A DNA stretch of 16,568 nt from Saprospiraceae bacterium (GCA_013361075.1 JABWAJ010000053.1:1-16568), one strand, 5' to 3'. Shown: positions 5,831-13,921, counted from the first letter of the stretch. Notes: generated from the sequence alone by a model not told the origin. Made by a program: numbers and translations.

Positions 5831-8488
5831 ATGTTGTATTCCAGGCTGCTCTTTTTGTGCTTTTTTTGTGCTTATGCCCCGGTCGCTTTTGCAGGGGGAG
5901 TCAAAGGTATCATCAAAAACCAACGCGGAGAACCGCTCGAATTTGCTACCATTTTTGTACAGGAAACAGGAACCGGTGCCACAGCCAATATCGACGGCAT
6001 TTATGAAATCCGGCTGGAACCCGGCGATTACACCCTGATTTTTCAATACCTGGGTTACAAAGCCCATATAGAAAAAGTAACGGTTGGTGCCCTGTTCAAA
6101 GAATTAAATGTGGAACTTGCCGAACAGGCCCTGCAGTTGAAAACAGTAGAAGTTTATGAAGGCCGGGAAGACCCCGCTTATACCGTGATGCGCAAAGCCA
6201 TCGCCAAAGCAGATTATCACCGCCAGCAGATAGAAAGTTACTCCGCTAAAGTGTACATCAAAGGCTCGGGCCGACTGAAAGACTCGCCGTTTTTCCTGCG
6301 CAAAACCATTGCCAAAGAGGGCATTGACTCGACCGTGGCGTTTACTTCCGAATCGGTGAGCCTCATCGAGTACAAGCGCCCGAATACATTTAAAGAAAGG
6401 GTCATCTCTGTTTACAAACACGGAGACGACAACTCTACCAGCCCCAACGGGTTCATTTTTGCCAGTTTTTACCAGCCGGAAGTCGCCGAAGCCGTTTCTC
6501 CTCTGTCTACCAAAGCTTTTGGCTACTATCGCTTTAAATTAGAAGGCTATTTTACGGAGCGGGGTGTGGGGGTCAACCGCATCAAAGTGACACCGCGCAG
6601 CCGGGGCGACAATGTTTTTGAAGGATATATCTACATCATTGAAGACGAATGGAGCATCCACAGCTTGTCGCTAAAATCTTACAAATTGGGCATTGCTTTT
6701 CAGGTAGATCAGGTATATGCCCCCGTTCAGGCAAAAGCCTGGATGCCCGTCAGCCACCGCATTGATGTAGACGGCAGCGTATTGGGTTTTGATTTTGAAT
6801 ACAAATACCTGTCCACCATCAGCGATTATAAAGTGCAGCTCAACCCCGACCTGCCCAACGATTTCAAAATTGTGGACGAAAAAATTGACCGGGAGCTTGC
6901 CGCAGAAATTTCAAAAAGCAAACAAAAAGACAAAGAGAAGCTGACCGACCTCGAAAACCAGCTATCGCAAGGCAAAGAGCTGACCCGTAAGGATTTGCGG
7001 AAGCTGATGCGGGAATATGAGAAGGATGAGGTTAAGGCGCAAAAAGAAAAAAATGAAGAACCGATCGTGGAGTCGAATACGACGTTTGAAATAGATTCGA
7101 TGGCCGGCAAACGCGATACGGCGTACTGGAATGAAATTCGCCCGGTGCCGCTCACGCCTTACGAAGTACGCGGGTACGTGCGCGTAGACAGCATTGCCAA
7201 AGTAGAAGCCCAGGAAGCACAGCAGGACAGCATCTCTTCGGTAGGGAAAGGTGGCAAAAAGAAAAAAGGCGGAGGTTTCGATTTTTTTGGTGCCCTGTTT
7301 ACCGGCGACAGCTACAAACTCAGCAAACATTCGCAGTTTTCCTTCAGCGCCCCCATCCAGCGCCTCTTTTTCAACCCGGTAGAGGGCTTCAACCTCAGTG
7401 TGGATTTAAAATACCTGTATAAAAAGAAAGGAAACCAGTTTGGCCTCACCGCGACCCCCCGCTATGCTTTTGCCCGGGAAAAATTCACGGGTAAAGGGCG
7501 CATTTTTTACAATTTTGAGCAGACCGGCAAGCGCGGAGGCCTCTACCTGGAAGGCGGGCGCTACGTGTCGCAATACAATGAAGAAAAGCCCATTACGGAA
7601 TTCCTCAATACTTTTACCTGCCTGATCCAGGAGCGCAATTACCTGAGTATCTATGAAAAAGATTTTTTGAGAATCGGCTACAACCAGAACTTTACGCAAA
7701 AGTTTTCGCTGCGGGTAATGGCGGAATGGGCTGAGCGGGCTACCCTGACCAACAATACAACCCAAACCTGGTTTAACCGCGACGACCGCGACTATGCCGG
7801 CAACATCCCGGAAAACCTGGAAGTAACCTATCCTTTGCCGGCCACTGAGCGGGCTGCCTGGGCTTCCGTGGAGATAGAAGCCAAACCCTGGCTGAAATAC
7901 CGGATGCGCAACAAACGCAAAGAAGTCATTGACAACTCCTCGCCTACCCTCACTTTTGAATACCGCAAGGGCTTCAGTGGTCTGGCGGAGAGTGTAACGG
8001 ATTACGATTTGATTGATTTCGGGTTCAAACACCACTTCAAAGCTGGCGCACGCGGCACGTGGGATGTGAAAGCCAATGTAGGTATGTTCCTCAACTCGGA
8101 TTACGTGGGCTTTGCCGATTACAAACATTTTGCGGGCAACCGCCTCGGTATTGTTACTTCCGACCCGGTGGGCAGTTTCCGGCTGCTGGATTATTACCGC
8201 CACAGCACGGCTGACAAATACGCGGCGTTGCACGTGCATTATCAGTTTCGTAAATTCCTGCTGACGCAAATCCCGGAGGTATGGCTGATGGGCATCAAGG
8301 AGAATGTGTTTGTGAATTACCTCGCTACCCCCACGTCGAAGAACTATGTGGAAGCCGGGTATTCTATTGACAACATCTTCCGCTTTTTCCGACTCGAAGG
8401 CGCCGTGGCATTCCAGAACGGAAAATATTACGATTGGGGCGTGTTGATCGGGATTTCGTCAAATTTGGGGAATTTGACGATTGAGTAG
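5831..8488 (+). CDS. DUF5686 family outer-membrane protein with carboxypeptidase-regulatory-like N-terminal domain
   Basis: An 885-aa exported protein. A signal peptide (1 to about 21, cleaved near VAFA) is followed by a carboxypeptidase-regulatory-like beta-sandwich (about 23-108: GVKGIIKNQRGEPLEFATIF, then DGIYEI and LEPGDYTLIFQYLGY). The rest fits DUF5686, a Bacteroidota family predicted to form an outer-membrane beta-barrel, with SYSAKVYIKGSG near 135 and many alternating Tyr/Phe strands in the C-terminal half. A long charged, coiled-coil-like segment lies at about 352-415, and a Gly/Lys-rich patch (GKGGKKKKGGG, about 472-482) precedes the barrel. Function is unknown; the architecture resembles a TonB receptor without a recognisable plug. 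The ATG at 5831 directly precedes the signal peptide. Transcribed away from the mutL cluster and apparently monocistronic. Confidence 0.88.
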   Translation: MLYSRLLFLCFFCAYAPVAFAGGVKGIIKNQRGEPLEFATIFVQETGTGATANIDGIYEIRLEPGDYTLIFQYLGYKAHIEKVTVGALFKELNVELAEQALQLKTVEVYEGREDPAYTVMRKAIAKADYHRQQIESYSAKVYIKGSGRLKDSPFFLRKTIAKEGIDSTVAFTSESVSLIEYKRPNTFKERVISVYKHGDDNSTSPNGFIFASFYQPEVAEAVSPLSTKAFGYYRFKLEGYFTERGVGVNRIKVTPRSRGDNVFEGYIYIIEDEWSIHSLSLKSYKLGIAFQVDQVYAPVQAKAWMPVSHRIDVDGSVLGFDFEYKYLSTISDYKVQLNPDLPNDFKIVDEKIDRELAAEISKSKQKDKEKLTDLENQLSQGKELTRKDLRKLMREYEKDEVKAQKEKNEEPIVESNTTFEIDSMAGKRDTAYWNEIRPVPLTPYEVRGYVRVDSIAKVEAQEAQQDSISSVGKGGKKKKGGGFDFFGALFTGDSYKLSKHSQFSFSAPIQRLFFNPVEGFNLSVDLKYLYKKKGNQFGLTATPRYAFAREKFTGKGRIFYNFEQTGKRGGLYLEGGRYVSQYNEEKPITEFLNTFTCLIQERNYLSIYEKDFLRIGYNQNFTQKFSLRVMAEWAERATLTNNTTQTWFNRDDRDYAGNIPENLEVTYPLPATERAAWASVEIEAKPWLKYRMRNKRKEVIDNSSPTLTFEYRKGFSGLAESVTDYDLIDFGFKHHFKAGARGTWDVKANVGMFLNSDYVGFADYKHFAGNRLGIVTSDPVGSFRLLDYYRHSTADKYAALHVHYQFRKFLLTQIPEVWLMGIKENVFVNYLATPTSKNYVEAGYSIDNIFRFFRLEGAVAFQNGKYYDWGVLIGISSNLGNLTIE
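8456..8480 (+). other. Perfect 10-bp hairpin inside the last codons of the DUF5686 gene
   Basis: TCGTCAAATT (8456-8465) and AATTTGACGA (8471-8480) are perfect reverse complements around the 5-base loop TGGGG, six bases before the stop codon. No T-run follows. It could help transcription end or protect the 3' end, or it could be an accident of codon choice in the final strand. Confidence 0.45.
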
Positions 8489-8727
8489 GGCGCCCCTCGC
8501 GGTCGCCCAATACAAGAGACGGAGCCTCTTTAATAGTAAGCACGAGGCCGGAGCCGTCGCGCCAGCAGAGGGCAGTTAACGACGGGAATCACGTTTACGA
8601 AACCGGAAAGGTTTCGTAAACGCCCGGGCAACGCAATTACGGGAATGTCGTTTATTTACCTTATTGTGCTGTTGTGTGCGCACATTTTCAAATCATCCTG
8701 TTCACCAAGGCAACCTACTTCCTATGC
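8489..8727. other. Convergent intergenic region rich in inverted and direct repeats
   Basis: This 239-bp gap lies between the plus-strand DUF5686 gene and minus-strand hpt and holds no convincing gene. It contains GGGCG/CGCCC arms (8488-8492 and 8504-8508), a nested pairing GACGG/CCGTC (8518-8522, 8554-8558) plus GCCTC/GAGGC (8524-8528, 8544-8548), and the long hairpin listed separately. A 16-mer, ACGGGAATCACGTTTA (8582-8597), recurs as ACGGGAATGTCGTTTA (8639-8654), matching at 14 of 16 positions, on either side of that hairpin. This density suggests dispersed intergenic repeats. Confidence 0.55.
8592..8622. terminator. 13-bp perfect hairpin between convergent genes, possible bidirectional terminator
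   Basis: CGTTTACGAAACC (8592-8604) and GGTTTCGTAAACG (8610-8622) pair perfectly around the 5-base loop GGAAA. The position between converging genes suits a two-way transcription stop. Neither side has a T-tract, so it is not a textbook intrinsic terminator. Its core resembles the hairpin at 14986-15024. Confidence 0.5.
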
Positions 8728-9276
8728 TTAACCTTCCGACGTCGCCAACTGCCAGATATCCTTCAAATTCCGCCCCAATCCATTGTAATCCAGGCCATAA
8801 CCCACGACAAATTTCGGCGGGATTTCAAAACCGATAAAATCAGTCTTGACATCAAATTCCATTGCATCCGGCTTGACCAGCAGGGCAGCAATCTTCACGG
8901 AAGCAGGTTCTAATTTCCACAAATCGGGCAGGAACTGGTGCAGCGTTCTTCCGCTGTCCACGATGTCTTCCACAATGACCACATCGCGGCCGCGCACGTC
9001 TTCTTTAAGGCCAATGACCGTGGCCACAGCGCCCGAAGAAACCGTACCGGCGTAGGAAGCTAAGCGGATAAAAGAAAGCTCACAATCCATCTTGCAGGCG
9101 CGGAGCAGGTCGGCTGCAAAAACAAAAGCGCCGTTGAGCACTCCCAAAAACAGCGGGGTGCGGCCTTTGTATTCCGTCGTCAAAGCTTCTCCCATTTCAT
9201 CAATGCGCTGTTGCAGTTGTTCGGCGCTGATGAACGGGCCAAATTCGAGGTCGTGAATGCGAATGCGGTGGTCCAT
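8728..9276 (-). CDS. hpt: Hypoxanthine phosphoribosyltransferase
   Basis: A 182-aa cytoplasmic enzyme of normal family length. The PRPP-binding motif VVIVEDIVDSGRT lies at 99-111, with the acidic pair Glu103-Asp104. The flexible-loop Ser-Tyr is in LASYAGT (72-78), and FLGVLNGAFVFAADL (43-57) matches the N-terminal part of bacterial HPRTs. The C-terminal FVVGYGLDYNGLGRNL is also typical. It salvages hypoxanthine and usually guanine, joining them to PRPP to give IMP and GMP. The ATG at 9274-9276 has no strong ribosome binding site. The upstream peptidase gene runs the same way but is separated by a 99-bp repeat-filled gap, so shared transcription is uncertain. Confidence 0.95.
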   Translation of the reverse strand: MDHRIRIHDLEFGPFISAEQLQQRIDEMGEALTTEYKGRTPLFLGVLNGAFVFAADLLRACKMDCELSFIRLASYAGTVSSGAVATVIGLKEDVRGRDVVIVEDIVDSGRTLHQFLPDLWKLEPASVKIAALLVKPDAMEFDVKTDFIGFEIPPKFVVGYGLDYNGLGRNLKDIWQLATSEG

Positions 9277-9288
9277 GATTTTTTATTG

Positions 9289-9374
9289 AGGATTCGAGAA
9301 GCTCAGGATTTGAGAATTTGAGGTACCGAACGTTTGCCGGGAAGTGTCGAATATTCAAATAGTCAAATCCTCAG
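9289..9374. repeat. AGGATTTGA direct and inverted repeats filling the peptidase-hpt gap
   Basis: CTCAGGATTTGAGAATTTGA (9302-9321) and TCAAATAGTCAAATCCTCAG (9355-9374) are inverted copies matching at 17 of 20 positions, with a 33-base spacer. The right arm ends just before the peptidase stop codon. A third, direct copy, AGGATTCGAGAA (9289-9300), matches AGGATTTGAGAA (9305-9316) at 11 of 12. Transcribed on the minus strand this could fold into a long hairpin that ends or attenuates peptidase transcription before hpt. Confidence 0.75.
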
Positions 9375-9375
9375 A

Positions 9376-10767
9376 TCAATCCAACCCATATTTATCCAGC
9401 AAATATACCCAACTTGTGATAGCGGCAACCCCCATTTCCAATTCGCGGCGGTTGACGGTTTCCAGTACGTCGGTAGGCGCATGGTGGTAATCGAAATAGC
9501 GTTGTGAGTCGGGTTCAAAGCCAAAAAGCAAGCCTTTCTGGGCTTTCAGGCCGCTGATGTCTGCGCCCGAGCCTCCCGGTTTGAGGTGGAGACCGTACGG
9601 TTCGATCAGGGGTAACCATCGCGAAACTCGTTTGAAATATTTTTCAAACACCGAAGCTTCGCCTTCGCAGGTAAACCCGCGCGGGGTGAATCCGCCGCGA
9701 TCCGACTCGATGGCAGCTAAGTGAAATTCTTTCTTTTTATCCGATTCTTCGCGATAGGTAGCGCCGCCTACCAGCCCGTTTTCCTCATTCATGAACAGCA
9801 CGCAGCGAATGGTGCGTTTGGGCCGGTAGCCACTGCGTTTCAGCACCTGCAGCACATCCATTGCCTGCACGCAGCCTGCGCCGTCGTCGTGTGCGCCTTC
9901 GCCCACATCCCAGGAATCCAAATGGCCGCCTACGAGAATGATTTCTTCCGGTTTTTCGCTGCCGGTAATTTCTCCGATCACATTATAGGAGACGACAGGG
10001 TCCAGCATCATACAGGTAGAGCGCATGTAGACGCGCACCGGCTCCTCTTTCAGCAGGGCACTCAGGCGTTCGGCGTCGTTGGTGCTGATGCCGAATGCCG
10101 GAATAGCCGGAACTCCATCTTCATAGCGCAGGGCACCGGTATGGGGCGCATCGTCTAAAGCTGTTGTCATGGAACGCACCAGCACGCCGAGCGCACCAAA
10201 GCGGGCTGCCCGTGTGGCCCCCAACCCACGCTGGTCAACAGCTCCGCCATAAGCAGCAAAGGTATTGAGTTGGGTAGGATCGAGCGGGCGGTTGAAAAAA
10301 ACAATTTTGCCGCGCAGGTTGGCTTCCCCCAATTTTTCCAGTTCATCGAGACTGAGTACTTCCACCACTTCGGCAGAAAGGCCGCCCGGTCCTGTGCCTA
10401 CCGAATTGCCCAGTGCCAGCGCTTTCAGGTCAACACTGCCCATTTTTCGGGAATTGACAATGCGCACCACCTCCCGGTCGCCACGCGTCCAGCGGGGTAC
10501 GGTGCAGGGCTGGAGCCAAACTTTATCCAGGTCCATGGTATCCAGCATCTGGCGGGTGTATTCCACCGCTGCACTGGCTTGTGGCGAACCGCTGAGTCTG
10601 CCGCCGATGCGCTTGCAGAGGTATTCCAACCAGGGATAACAGCGTCCCCGGGTGAGGGCGTTGTCGTAGATTTTCCGGATAAAAAAAGCATCCGTATCTG
10701 TTGTTTGCGCCGTCAGTGCTTGAACGATGCAAAAGGTACAGACAAAGAAGATCGATAGATTTTTCAT
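9376..10767 (-). CDS. Secreted M28 family metallopeptidase, carboxypeptidase Q-like
   Basis: A 463-aa protein with a signal peptide (1 to about 20, cleaved near ALTAQ), so probably periplasmic or secreted. The M28 domain with an inserted PA-type domain (about 120-255) has the di-zinc site: His282 in GGHLDSWDVGEG, Asp294 in AHDDGAG, catalytic Glu328 and ligand Glu329 in NEEN, Asp356 in ESDRGG, and His428/429 in DYHHAPTD. GHLDSWDVG closely resembles carboxypeptidase Q (plasma glutamate carboxypeptidase), so dipeptide or C-terminal residue hydrolysis is the likely activity; the exact substrate is inferred. It has its own candidate promoter upstream and sits downstream of a likely terminator ending the VOC gene, so it probably forms its own transcript. 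Confidence 0.93.
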   Translation of the reverse strand: MKNLSIFFVCTFCIVQALTAQTTDTDAFFIRKIYDNALTRGRCYPWLEYLCKRIGGRLSGSPQASAAVEYTRQMLDTMDLDKVWLQPCTVPRWTRGDREVVRIVNSRKMGSVDLKALALGNSVGTGPGGLSAEVVEVLSLDELEKLGEANLRGKIVFFNRPLDPTQLNTFAAYGGAVDQRGLGATRAARFGALGVLVRSMTTALDDAPHTGALRYEDGVPAIPAFGISTNDAERLSALLKEEPVRVYMRSTCMMLDPVVSYNVIGEITGSEKPEEIILVGGHLDSWDVGEGAHDDGAGCVQAMDVLQVLKRSGYRPKRTIRCVLFMNEENGLVGGATYREESDKKKEFHLAAIESDRGGFTPRGFTCEGEASVFEKYFKRVSRWLPLIEPYGLHLKPGGSGADISGLKAQKGLLFGFEPDSQRYFDYHHAPTDVLETVNRRELEMGVAAITSWVYLLDKYGLD

Positions 10768-10800
10768 ACAATAAGCTTGAAACTGGCTGATCTGAGCGAG

Positions 10801-10808
10801 CTAAAGTA
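10801..10808 (-). promoter_or_regulatory. Candidate Bacteroidota -7 box upstream of the M28 peptidase
   Basis: On the minus strand the bases read TACTTTAG, a seven-of-eight match to TAnnTTTG, ending about 33 bp upstream of the start codon. A TTG lies about 11 bp upstream, too close for the usual -33 element. The call rests on motif and position alone. Confidence 0.35.
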
Positions 10809-10873
10809 CGAGTTATTCTCAATTTCGTGTTTTTCCTTTTGGTCGATTGTCTGTTCTTTAGAGTTCAAGCGAA

Positions 10874-10906
10874 AGAGAGGGTGTCACTCGAAGTGACACC
10901 CTCTCT
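10874..10906 (-). terminator. 15-bp hairpin after the VOC gene, likely terminator
   Basis: AGAGAGGGTGTCACT (10874-10888) and AGTGACACCCTCTCT (10892-10906) pair perfectly around the 3-base loop CGA. The hairpin begins 6 bp beyond the stop codon of the minus-strand VOC gene. On that strand it is followed by TTTCGCTT, a short T-run. Stem strength and position make an intrinsic terminator likely; it would isolate the VOC gene from the peptidase downstream. Confidence 0.75.
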
Positions 10907-10912
10907 CACCAA

Positions 10913-11302
10913 CTATTTGGGTTGGATCATGTCCCAAAGATTCCCGTACAAATCGGCAAAAACAGCTACCGTTCCATACGCCTCTTCCGAAGGTTCCCGG
11001 ATGATGGTGACGCCGTTAGCTTCCAGATTGCGGTAATCCCGCCAGAAATCGTCGGTGTGCAGAAAAAGAAAGACCCGCCCACCGGTTTGGTTGCCTACCC
11101 GGGTTTGTTGCTCGGCATTCGCCGCTTTGGCCAGCAGCAACCGGCAGCCGGAAGAGCCCGGCGGCGACACCACCACCCAGCGCTTGGTGGCACTCATTAC
11201 GGTGTCCTCAATCAGAGTGAAATGAAGTTTTTTGGTATAAAAATCAATGGCCTCGTCGTAATCATTGACCACTAAGGCAATCTGGAAAAGTGCTTGATTC
11301 AT
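10913..11302 (-). CDS. VOC superfamily (glyoxalase/bleomycin-resistance fold) protein
   Basis: A 129-aa cytoplasmic protein with the paired beta-alpha-beta-beta-beta modules of the VOC fold. Module one starts FQIALVVNDYDEAIDFYTKK, and module two ends with the typical FADLYGNLWDMIQP. The first-strand metal His of many glyoxalases is Gln here and the terminal Glu is Asp, so metal binding may be lost or altered; substrate unknown. The open frame extends to 11359, but those extra residues come from a poly-A/T stretch (MFFFFF) that also holds a perfect promoter box. The ATG at 11300-11302 gives the normal family length, so I chose it. Apparently monocistronic, with its own promoter and terminator. 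Confidence 0.85.
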   Translation of the reverse strand: MNQALFQIALVVNDYDEAIDFYTKKLHFTLIEDTVMSATKRWVVVSPPGSSGCRLLLAKAANAEQQTRVGNQTGGRVFLFLHTDDFWRDYRNLEANGVTIIREPSEEAYGTVAVFADLYGNLWDMIQPK

Positions 11303-11329
11303 GGCTGGCCTGTTTGTTGTCAGGAGGTT

Positions 11330-11337
11330 CAAAACTA
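11330..11337 (-). promoter_or_regulatory. Perfect -7 box (TAGTTTTG) for the VOC gene
   Basis: The minus strand reads TAGTTTTG, an exact TAnnTTTG match, about 27 bp before the chosen start at 11302, predicting a leader of roughly 20 bases. A T-rich tract lies upstream in place of a clear -33 TTG. It supports the shorter start of the VOC gene. Confidence 0.55.
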
Positions 11338-11466
11338 TCAAAAAAAAGAAAAAGAACACGTGCAGCCGGATTCTTTGTGCCTGTTTTCAGAACAATTCGT
11401 GCCCTTCAGTCATTATGGGTTGTACTTAGCCCCTGGTGACAGGCAACAAAAAACAATTTACCATTT

Positions 11467-13914
11467 ATGTCAAAACTATTCACGCTTACTTCCATTTTTG
11501 CTCTCGGCGCACTCTCCCTGATGGCCCAGCGCACAGGTGCTGTTTATGGTACGGTTAAAGATAAAAACACCCAGGAAGCACTGATTGGTGCCAATATTGT
11601 GATTGACGGAACAGAGCTTGGTGCATCCAGCGATGTGGAGGGCAACTACCGGATCGAAAACATCCCGCCCGGAAGTTACAACCTGACCTGTACGTACATC
11701 GGGTATGAAAAAAGCGCCCGTGCCAATATTGTGGTTACTTCCGGCAACGACAACAACGTAACCTTTGAATTGATCGAAGGCGGGGCTACCGAACTCGGAG
11801 AGGTCGTGGTGAGTGTCAACAAATCGGTTCAGGTGCGCACTGCGGAAAGCCCCAATTCGCTGCAACGCCTTTCTGCCGAAGAAATCAAGAGCAATCCCGG
11901 CGGGAACTTCGATATTTCCCGCGTCATTCAGGCTTTGCCGGGCGTAGGCGGCACGTCGGGGTCCGTGGGCGGTTTCCGAAACGACATCATCATCCGCGGC
12001 GGGGCACCCAACGAAAATGTGTTTTATTTAGATGGCATTGAAGTGCCGGTTATCAACCACTTTGCCACCCAGGGCAGCTCCGGCGGGCCCACCGGCATCC
12101 TGAACGTATCGCTGATAGAAGACGTGCAGATCAGCACCAGCAGCTTCAATGCCCGTTACGACAATGCCTTGTCGTCAGTTTTTCAATTCAAACAAAAAGA
12201 AGGCAATCCTGAGCGTTTGAGCGGCAACGTGCGCCTGAGTGGTACAGAGTTTGCAACGACGCTCGAAGGGCCGCTTGGTTCGCGCAACACTACGTTTCTG
12301 GCTTCAGCGCGGCGGTCGTACCTCCAGTTTTTATTTCAGGCCATTGACTTGCCCATCCGGCCCAATTATTGGGATTTCCAGTACAAACTAACGCATAAAA
12401 TCAATCCGAAAACAACACTGACCGCCATCGGCATCGGTGCCATAGACGAGTTCAGTTTTGCTGTGCCGCGCGAAACTACGCCGGATAAAGAATACGTGCT
12501 GCGTTCGCAACCCAGCATTGAGCAGTGGAATTACACCGTAGGATTTGCACTCAAGCGCCTGATCAACAACGGATTTGTCAATGTGACACTGAGCCGCAAT
12601 ATGTTCGACAATGCCTTAGACAAATTTGAGGATGGCCAAACGGGCGTAGAAACCCTGCGCACCTTGCGCATCCGTTCGCAGGAAGCAGAAAACAAGCTGC
12701 GGGTGGATGTAAACAAATACGTGAGCGACTGGAAGTTTTCCTACGGCGGTATGGTACAGTATGTGCGCTTCAGCAATGACCTGTTCAACCGACTGCGCAA
12801 AGAAATCAGGGACTCCGCAGGCAACCTCCTGCAGCCTGAAGTTACCCTCCAGGCCAGCAGCAATATTGACTTCTTCCGGTTTGGCTTTTTCGGCCAGGTA
12901 TCAAGGAGTTTTTTCAACAACCGCTTGTCACTGTCTGCCGGCCTGCGCACGGATATGAACACGTTCACCGATACGGGCGGCAATCCCTTAAAAACCCTTT
13001 CTCCCAGATTTTCAGCTTCTTATGCCTTAGCCAAAAAATGGAACGTCAACGCCTCGGTTGGGCGCTACGCCAAAATTCCGATTTATACGGTGTTGGGCTT
13101 TCGCGACGAAAGCGGCAATTTCGTCAATAAAAACAACGAGTACGTCATTTCGGACCACGTCGTTGCCGGGCTTGAATACCTGCCTTCAGAAAGCGCCCGC
13201 ATCACGGTAGAAGGTTTTTACAAATTGTATTCCAATTACCCGGTTTCGGTGCGCGATGGTATTTCCTTAGCCAATCAGGGTGGTAATTTTGGCGCAATCG
13301 GCAACGAAGCGGTACTCAGCACCGGCGAAGGGCGCAGCTACGGCGTGGAGTTTTTCTTTCAACAAACACTGAGCAAAAATCTTTTTGCCGTGTTTTCCTA
13401 TACGTTGTTCCAATCGGAATTTACAGGAACAGATGGCAAGTTCAAACCCTCCGCCTGGGACACACGCCATTTGTTGTCGGCGCAATTGGGCTTAAAATTC
13501 AAGGGCAACTGGGAACTTGGCCTGAAATACCGCTTCCAGGCCGGTGCACCTTATACGCCGTTCGATCTTGTGGCGTCACAGCAAAATTATGCAGCTTTGG
13601 GCGTAGGCATCCTCGATTATTCGCAATTGAACACGGCTCGGCTCGGCGATTTCCAGCAATTTGATTTCCGCGTGGATAAAAAATTTAACTTCAGGCGCTG
13701 GACGCTGGATTTATACATTGACATTACCAATGCTTTCCGGTTTCCAAGCCCGGCTTATCCGCAGTATACGTTTCAACGAACCGCTGACAATTCGGGGTTT
13801 GCCACAACGGACGGACAAGCCTTGCTGCCCGATGGTTCGAATGCCATCCCGCTGATTCTGGACAATGACGATCCTTCGTTTGTACCCACTTTTGGGTTCA
13901 TCGTAGAGTTTTAA
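11467..13914 (+). CDS. TonB-dependent outer-membrane receptor with carboxypeptidase-regulatory-like domain
   Basis: An 815-aa protein. A signal peptide (1 to about 20, cleaved after LSLMAQ) precedes a carboxypeptidase-regulatory-like domain (about 23-105: GAVYGTVKDKNTQEALIGAN, then IPPGSYNLTCTYIGYE). A TonB plug follows (about 125-240) with ISRVIQALPGV, DIIIRGGAPNENVFYLDGIE and LIEDVQISTSSFNARYDNAL. The remainder is a 22-strand-type beta-barrel ending in the terminal Phe expected of outer-membrane proteins (FGFIVEF). It should import a substrate using TonB-ExbBD energy; the substrate is unknown. No SusD-like lipoprotein gene follows, so it is not a glycan-locus pair. The start has an A-rich leader and no Shine-Dalgarno sequence, normal for this phylum. 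Confidence 0.92.
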   Translation: MSKLFTLTSIFALGALSLMAQRTGAVYGTVKDKNTQEALIGANIVIDGTELGASSDVEGNYRIENIPPGSYNLTCTYIGYEKSARANIVVTSGNDNNVTFELIEGGATELGEVVVSVNKSVQVRTAESPNSLQRLSAEEIKSNPGGNFDISRVIQALPGVGGTSGSVGGFRNDIIIRGGAPNENVFYLDGIEVPVINHFATQGSSGGPTGILNVSLIEDVQISTSSFNARYDNALSSVFQFKQKEGNPERLSGNVRLSGTEFATTLEGPLGSRNTTFLASARRSYLQFLFQAIDLPIRPNYWDFQYKLTHKINPKTTLTAIGIGAIDEFSFAVPRETTPDKEYVLRSQPSIEQWNYTVGFALKRLINNGFVNVTLSRNMFDNALDKFEDGQTGVETLRTLRIRSQEAENKLRVDVNKYVSDWKFSYGGMVQYVRFSNDLFNRLRKEIRDSAGNLLQPEVTLQASSNIDFFRFGFFGQVSRSFFNNRLSLSAGLRTDMNTFTDTGGNPLKTLSPRFSASYALAKKWNVNASVGRYAKIPIYTVLGFRDESGNFVNKNNEYVISDHVVAGLEYLPSESARITVEGFYKLYSNYPVSVRDGISLANQGGNFGAIGNEAVLSTGEGRSYGVEFFFQQTLSKNLFAVFSYTLFQSEFTGTDGKFKPSAWDTRHLLSAQLGLKFKGNWELGLKYRFQAGAPYTPFDLVASQQNYAALGVGILDYSQLNTARLGDFQQFDFRVDKKFNFRRWTLDLYIDITNAFRFPSPAYPQYTFQRTADNSGFATTDGQALLPDGSNAIPLILDNDDPSFVPTFGFIVEF

Positions 13915-13921
13915 ATTGCGG

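Noticed and set aside
5699..6067. Minus-strand open frame across the DUF5686 start region
   Set aside because: It overlaps the signal peptide and first domain of the real gene and its translation shows no family features.
7406..8269. 287-codon minus-strand open frame inside the DUF5686 gene
   Set aside because: It lies fully antisense to a coherent exported protein, its translation has no recognisable motif, and long antisense frames are common at this base composition.
11303..11359. Phe-rich N-terminal extension of the VOC protein
   Set aside because: It comes from a poly-A/T tract carrying a perfect -7 box; the shorter start gives normal family length.
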